Assembly (NCBI GenBank): GCA_039030125.1
Contig: JBCCEV010000155.1
Coordinates: forward strand, 1 to 9,809
Length of the DNA stretch: 9,809 nt
Direction of reading: 5' to 3'
From: JBCCEV01 sp039030125
GTDB lineage: Bacteria > Pseudomonadota > Gammaproteobacteria > Ga0077536
Part shown: piece by piece, positions 6,904 through 9,809 of the stretch
Layout of the letters: each line of letters begins with the position of its first letter
Numbering within the stretch: the first letter of the stretch is position 1
Program-made: the position numbers and the translations under genes
The notes under the pieces: model-generated
What the model saw: the letters and a program-made list of their open reading frames with translations, nothing else
Databases searched by the model: none
Told to the model about the DNA's origin: nothing

Positions 6904-7377
6904 GTGGCAGCCTCCGAGGGCGAGTTCGAAACACTGCGCGATCGTTTGTTTGACAGCTTTCCGGTCGCCCATCTCGCGACGCTAAGCGATGATCAACGCC
7001 CAGACACCACGCCTGTTGTTTTTGCGCGCGTTGGTGAAAGCTTCTGGTCACCGATTGATGGAAAACCTAAATCTAGGGTGAGATTGGCGCGACTCGAACG
7101 GATCACCCGGGCCCCGCGAGTCACCATCGTGCTTGACCATTATGACGACGACTGGACGGCGTTGTGGTGGGTGAGGGTACAGTGCCGGGGCGAAGTTATA
7201 GAAGGTGCGCACGACAATTGGGGCGAGGCGAAGCGCGCGCTACAAGCAAAATACGCTCAGTATGCGCTCGTGCCTCTTTTGCAAGAGGAACCCATCATGA
7301 TTCGTTTTGAATGGGAGGCAATCAGCTGGTGGGGCATGCAAGGTTTGCAGAGCATCAGCGATTGGTTAGACAACTAG
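6904..7377 (+). CDS. PPOX-class flavin/deazaflavin oxidoreductase, Rv0121-like
   Basis: A 157-residue split-barrel protein of the pyridoxamine-phosphate-oxidase-like class, resembling the subgroup named after M. tuberculosis Rv0121 and annotated as probable F420-dependent (TIGR03668). Visible signatures are AHLATLSDDQRPDTTPVVF at 22-40, SPIDGKPK at 49-56, and the stretch RITRAPRVTIVLDHYDDDW (66-84) followed by TALWWVRV; the DHYxxDWxxLWWVR pattern is the most diagnostic. The start is a GTG immediately after the desaturase TAA (TAAGTG), with no separate Shine-Dalgarno, so translation is probably coupled to the desaturase. The stop TAG lies in CTAG at 7374-7377, shared with the stop of the convergent gene. 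Family members bind F420 or a flavin and reduce various small molecules; substrate unknown. Use of F420 here is inferred from family only. Confidence 0.85.
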   Translation: MAASEGEFETLRDRLFDSFPVAHLATLSDDQRPDTTPVVFARVGESFWSPIDGKPKSRVRLARLERITRAPRVTIVLDHYDDDWTALWWVRVQCRGEVIEGAHDNWGEAKRALQAKYAQYALVPLLQEEPIMIRFEWEAISWWGMQGLQSISDWLDN

Positions 7378-8228
7378 GAGAGCAAATCAAGAAAATCGTT
7401 GATCTCATCGAGCGCCTTCAACGTTGCCTCGCCATTGGTCGGCTCAACCAGAAAAGCAAATTTTGTGCAGCCGCGGTTTAGATGATCTTCGATGACGTCG
7501 ATGTCTTTCGGCACATCGAACAAGACCATATCCACTTCTGAATGGTCGCGTTCCGCTTTCTCACAAGCAACCCGTAAATCATCTATTGGATCGCCGTCAT
7601 AACGGCCATGTAAAGGGATCCAGCCGTCCGCGTAGTCGGCGACCCGATCGGCAACGTTTTTGTGATTTGAACCGATGTATATCGGTGGCCCACCAGGTGT
7701 TAACGGTTTGGGATAGCACCACGTTGGGCCGAAGTTCACGAATTCACTTTGGAATTCCGCTTCCTCTTCCCGCCATAGCGTCTGCATAGCCAGCGTGCGC
7801 TCCTTCACGACCTGCCAGCGTTTTTTGAACGGGGTACCGTGATTCTCCATGGCCTCGCGGATCCAACCCCCCGCGACTCCGAAAATGATCCGCCCTTGCG
7901 AAACCCGGTCGAGCGATGCAATCGATTTGGCGGTAACGATGGGGTCGCGCTCGGTCAGCAGACACACCCCCGTGCCCAGCAGCAGCCTCTCGGTGACCGC
8001 CGCGCAGCCGGCAAGCGCGGTGATCGAATCGTGCATGCGCGCTAGCGGCTCAACTAATTCGGGGTGATGGTAGGCTTTTTTGCTGCGTTCAATCGGGACA
8101 TGGCTGTTCTCTGGGAAGAACAGCATATCGAAGCCGCGACTTTCAACCTCGCACGCCAAATCCGTAGGCGGCAAGGTGAGATCGGTAGGGAGAATGCAGA
8201 CACCGAAAGAAGCGTCAGCCAAATTCAT
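7374..8228 (-). CDS. Luciferase-like monooxygenase family, probable F420-dependent oxidoreductase (Rv2161c-like)
   Basis: A 284-residue TIM-barrel protein of the luciferase-like monooxygenase superfamily, closest by eye to the Rv2161c subgroup (TIGR03619), which is annotated as probable F420-dependent. Supporting segments are LLLGTGV at 82-88, RDPIVTAKSIASLDRVSQGR at 94-113, FGVAGGW at 116-122, PPIYIGSN at 181-188 and ADYADGW at 197-203, which together outline the barrel and cofactor pocket. It is cytosolic, without a signal peptide. The ATG at 8228 gives the expected N-terminus (FGVCILP at about residue 8) but lacks a clear Shine-Dalgarno. It runs against the PPOX-class gene, with both stops in the same CTAG, and diverges from the Ddn-like gene across 86 bp. 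Members of the superfamily use FMN or F420 and act on very diverse substrates, so the reaction is unassigned. Confidence 0.87.
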   Translation of the reverse strand: MNLADASFGVCILPTDLTLPPTDLACEVESRGFDMLFFPENSHVPIERSKKAYHHPELVEPLARMHDSITALAGCAAVTERLLLGTGVCLLTERDPIVTAKSIASLDRVSQGRIIFGVAGGWIREAMENHGTPFKKRWQVVKERTLAMQTLWREEEAEFQSEFVNFGPTWCYPKPLTPGGPPIYIGSNHKNVADRVADYADGWIPLHGRYDGDPIDDLRVACEKAERDHSEVDMVLFDVPKDIDVIEDHLNRGCTKFAFLVEPTNGEATLKALDEINDFLDLLS

Positions 8229-8268
8229 CGTTTAACACCGGGCTATATCACTTGTTTGGACGCGAGAG

Positions 8269-8282
8269 TACCATCTCTGGTA
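8269..8282. promoter_or_regulatory. Small inverted repeat in a divergent promoter region
   Basis: TACCA-tctc-TGGTA is a perfect 5-bp inverted repeat located midway between the divergent starts of the luciferase-like gene (8228) and the Ddn-like gene (8315). It could be an operator half-site pair for a regulator controlling both genes, but arms this short occur often by chance and no promoter hexamers are clear around it. Confidence 0.2.
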
Positions 8283-8314
8283 GCAGGTCTCATTCGCATC
8301 AGAGGGGAAAGCAC

Positions 8315-8779
8315 ATGGGCTGGCGTAAGCCTTTGGATAGCATCGTATCGACAAAGCCCATGGCCGACCTATTCCGCCATACCCTGCATTTGATTGATCG
8401 ACCCCTGATGCGTTTGACCGGGGGCCGATTCAATATGACTCTCGGTTTGCCGTCGATCTTACTAACCACTATGGGCAGAAAATCTGGAGTGCCTCGCTCT
8501 TCTCCGCTCCTTTACGTGCCGTTTGAGGATGACATCGTGATTATCGGCACGCGTTTTGGTGGCAATAGCCACCCCGGTTGGTATTACAACCTGATTGCAG
8601 AGCCTAAGGCGACAGTTCTAAAAGAAGGTGAATCTTTCGAAGTTGAGGCACGCATGCCAAGCGACGATGAGCGCGCGATGATTTGGGAAACCGCAGATCA
8701 AGTTTATATGGGGTTTGAAAAATATCGTTCACGGGTGACCGAGCGCGAAATTCCGATGTTCGTCCTCAAACGCGTTTAG
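8315..8779 (+). CDS. Ddn-like deazaflavin-dependent nitroreductase family (DUF385)
   Basis: A 154-residue protein of the deazaflavin-dependent nitroreductase/quinone reductase family, whose best-known member is M. tuberculosis Ddn, the F420H2-dependent enzyme that activates nitroimidazoles and can reduce menaquinone. Visible hallmarks are TTMGRKSGVPRSSPLLYVPF at 51-70, GGNSHPGWYYNLIAEP at 82-97 and YRSRVTEREIPMFVLKR at 137-153. The length fits the family (about 150). The ATG at 8315 is preceded by AGAGGGG (8301-8307) seven bases upstream, a strong Shine-Dalgarno; the frame is open to a TTG at 8252, but that extension is not family-like. The N-terminal segment (about 1-30) is mildly amphipathic, and in Ddn the N-terminus mediates membrane association. 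It is followed after 6 bp by a transporter gene on the same strand. F420 use and a quinone substrate are inferred from family and not shown. Confidence 0.9.
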   Translation: MGWRKPLDSIVSTKPMADLFRHTLHLIDRPLMRLTGGRFNMTLGLPSILLTTMGRKSGVPRSSPLLYVPFEDDIVIIGTRFGGNSHPGWYYNLIAEPKATVLKEGESFEVEARMPSDDERAMIWETADQVYMGFEKYRSRVTEREIPMFVLKRV

Positions 8780-8785
8780 CGAGCT

Positions 8786-9691
8786 GTGCCAGTCCATCTG
8801 AAATTAATCATCGCCTGCGTGTTTTGGGGTACCACCCCGACGGTGGGCCGTATGGTGGCGGGCTTCGAAGCGCCGATGGTTATGGTGTTTTTTCGATTTC
8901 TGTTCGCCTGTTTGCTTCTCGTTTTACTTGCCTATCGCGCCAAGGCATTCGTGGCTCTGTCGCCAGCGCAGTGGATACGCGTCCTGTTTCTAGGTTTAAC
9001 CGGGGTATTGCTTCACAACGGTTTTATGTTTTGGGGGATGGAATTCACCAACGCCTCGGTCGCGACGATCATTCTCGCGTTAATTGCGATCCAAGTGGCG
9101 CTCATCGACTGGGCGTTTTTTCGACAGGTTCCTGAACTCATCGCCGTCGTCGGGATCGTGCTGGGTTTGCTCGGGGCGGTGCTGGTGATTTGCGAGGGTG
9201 ATCTCTCCGAGCTCAAGCGAGTTGGGATTGGCTTCGGCGAGGTGCTTATATTTTTAAGTGCGCTGGCGTGGTCGGTCTACTCAGTTTTGGGCCGCCCGTT
9301 GCTGATAAATCACTCCCCGCTGGCGGTTAGTAATTATGCGTGTTTAGTGGGTCTTGCGCTGTTGGTGCCCTTCGCCGCCAGCGACCTGGAAACGACCTTG
9401 AGCGTTGCCAATAATTTAGAAGCGCTAGGGTGGCTGGCGTTTTTAGGCCTTTTCGGCTCAGGTATTGGCTTTGTGTGGTATTACGAAGCGGTGGTAAAAA
9501 TGGGCGCGATGGAGACAGCTTTGTATCTCAATTTAATGCCCATTTCCGGTGTTCTATCCGCCGTTTGGTTACTCGATGAAAAATTACACTGGTCGCTCTA
9601 TGCGGGCGGCACGCTAGTGATCATAGGGCTGATCTTGGTTAACCGGGGCGAGCAGTCAGCCCCTGTCGAACCGGTTGGCGAAGTTTCCTGA
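8786..9691 (+). CDS. EamA-family drug/metabolite (DMT superfamily) transporter
   Basis: A 301-residue inner-membrane protein with two EamA repeats and about ten transmembrane helices. Repeat one starts with LIIACVFWGTTP at 7-18 and repeat two with LIFLSALAWSVYSVLGR at 154-170; this WG/W..Y placement near the first helix of each half is typical. The C-terminal half contains SGIGFVWYYEAVVKMGA and the final helix LVIIGLILVNRG. Such proteins usually export small metabolites or amino acids; the substrate cannot be read from sequence. The start is a GTG at 8786, 6 bp after the Ddn-like stop and without a strong Shine-Dalgarno; the next in-frame ATG would remove the first helix, so GTG is favoured and translational coupling is likely. 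The shared transcript with the Ddn-like gene hints, weakly, at a shared substrate or product. Confidence 0.92.
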   Translation: MPVHLKLIIACVFWGTTPTVGRMVAGFEAPMVMVFFRFLFACLLLVLLAYRAKAFVALSPAQWIRVLFLGLTGVLLHNGFMFWGMEFTNASVATIILALIAIQVALIDWAFFRQVPELIAVVGIVLGLLGAVLVICEGDLSELKRVGIGFGEVLIFLSALAWSVYSVLGRPLLINHSPLAVSNYACLVGLALLVPFAASDLETTLSVANNLEALGWLAFLGLFGSGIGFVWYYEAVVKMGAMETALYLNLMPISGVLSAVWLLDEKLHWSLYAGGTLVIIGLILVNRGEQSAPVEPVGEVS

Positions 9692-9703
9692 GGAGTCGTT
9701 TGA

Positions 9704-9809
9704 TTACACCCAACCAGTAAAGGTCAAATTGTATGTGTATGTGGGGCCCCCCAACTCGACAAAAATTCGGCGCGCGCGGGAAAAAGCGAACCTTTCCGAA
9801 ACCCCCAAA
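9704..9809 (-). CDS. Possible C-terminus of an outer-membrane beta-barrel receptor, cut by the window edge
   Basis: Reading leftward from the right edge, one frame is open for 34 codons and stops with TAA at 9706-9704. It begins LGVSERFAFSRARRIFVELG (first 20 residues) and ends GPTYTYNLTFTGWV. The tail alternates polar and hydrophobic residues, as in a beta strand. The G-P-T-Y...L-T-F arrangement resembles the last strand of TonB-dependent receptors, often of the form GxPRxYxLxL followed by an aromatic residue. The stop lies 12 bp beyond the convergent transporter stop, in keeping with the close packing elsewhere. Against it: only 34 codons are visible, the last residue is Val instead of Phe or Trp, and other frames here are also open. 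Confidence 0.4.
   Translation of the reverse strand, partial: LGVSERFAFSRARRIFVELGGPTYTYNLTFTGWV

Noticed and set aside
9733..9809. Plus-strand open frame from ATG at 9733 to the window end
   Set aside because: It has only 25 codons, no Shine-Dalgarno and a low-complexity Lys/Arg/Pro-rich translation; the minus-strand frame gives a more protein-like tail.

Overview
The window looks like the chromosome of a Gammaproteobacterium. It has moderate GC and tightly packed genes, and its BaeS/BaeR-like, YaaA and AtoE-like proteins resemble the enterobacterial ones in sequence and length. A free-living, possibly marine, uncultured lineage is an inference only. Both ends appear to cut through genes, as expected for a short contig. 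I see no rRNA, tRNA, CRISPR array, insertion sequence or phage gene, and no gene-free stretch longer than 300 bases.

Left third (1-4422), envelope and oxidative stress. Reading leftward on the minus strand are a BaeS-like histidine kinase, its BaeR-like response regulator (ATG overlapping the kinase stop by 8 bp), yaaA, a secreted cyclophilin-type prolyl isomerase, and the first 20 codons of another exported protein cut by the window edge. Divergent from the kinase is a Spy/CpxP-like periplasmic chaperone. The 182-bp region between the two starts carries three CACATT repeats spaced 11 and 23 bp apart, a plausible site for the adjacent regulator. Together this resembles a compact envelope-stress locus: sensor, regulator, periplasmic chaperone and periplasmic foldase.

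Middle (4426-6903), lipid genes. An AtoE-type short-chain fatty acid transporter (minus) and a membrane fatty acid desaturase (plus) diverge from a 108-bp region with an inverted repeat.

Right third (6904-9691), a flavin/deazaflavin cluster. Directly behind the desaturase is a PPOX-class protein of the Rv0121 type. It converges on a luciferase-like monooxygenase of the Rv2161c type, which diverges from a Ddn-type (DUF385) nitroreductase. In actinobacteria all three families are associated with cofactor F420, so three adjacent members in a proteobacterial setting are the most unusual content here. No F420 biosynthesis gene is present in the window. The Ddn-type gene is followed after 6 bp by an EamA-type drug/metabolite exporter. 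A short minus-strand reading frame running in from the right edge may be the C-terminus of an outer-membrane beta-barrel receptor.
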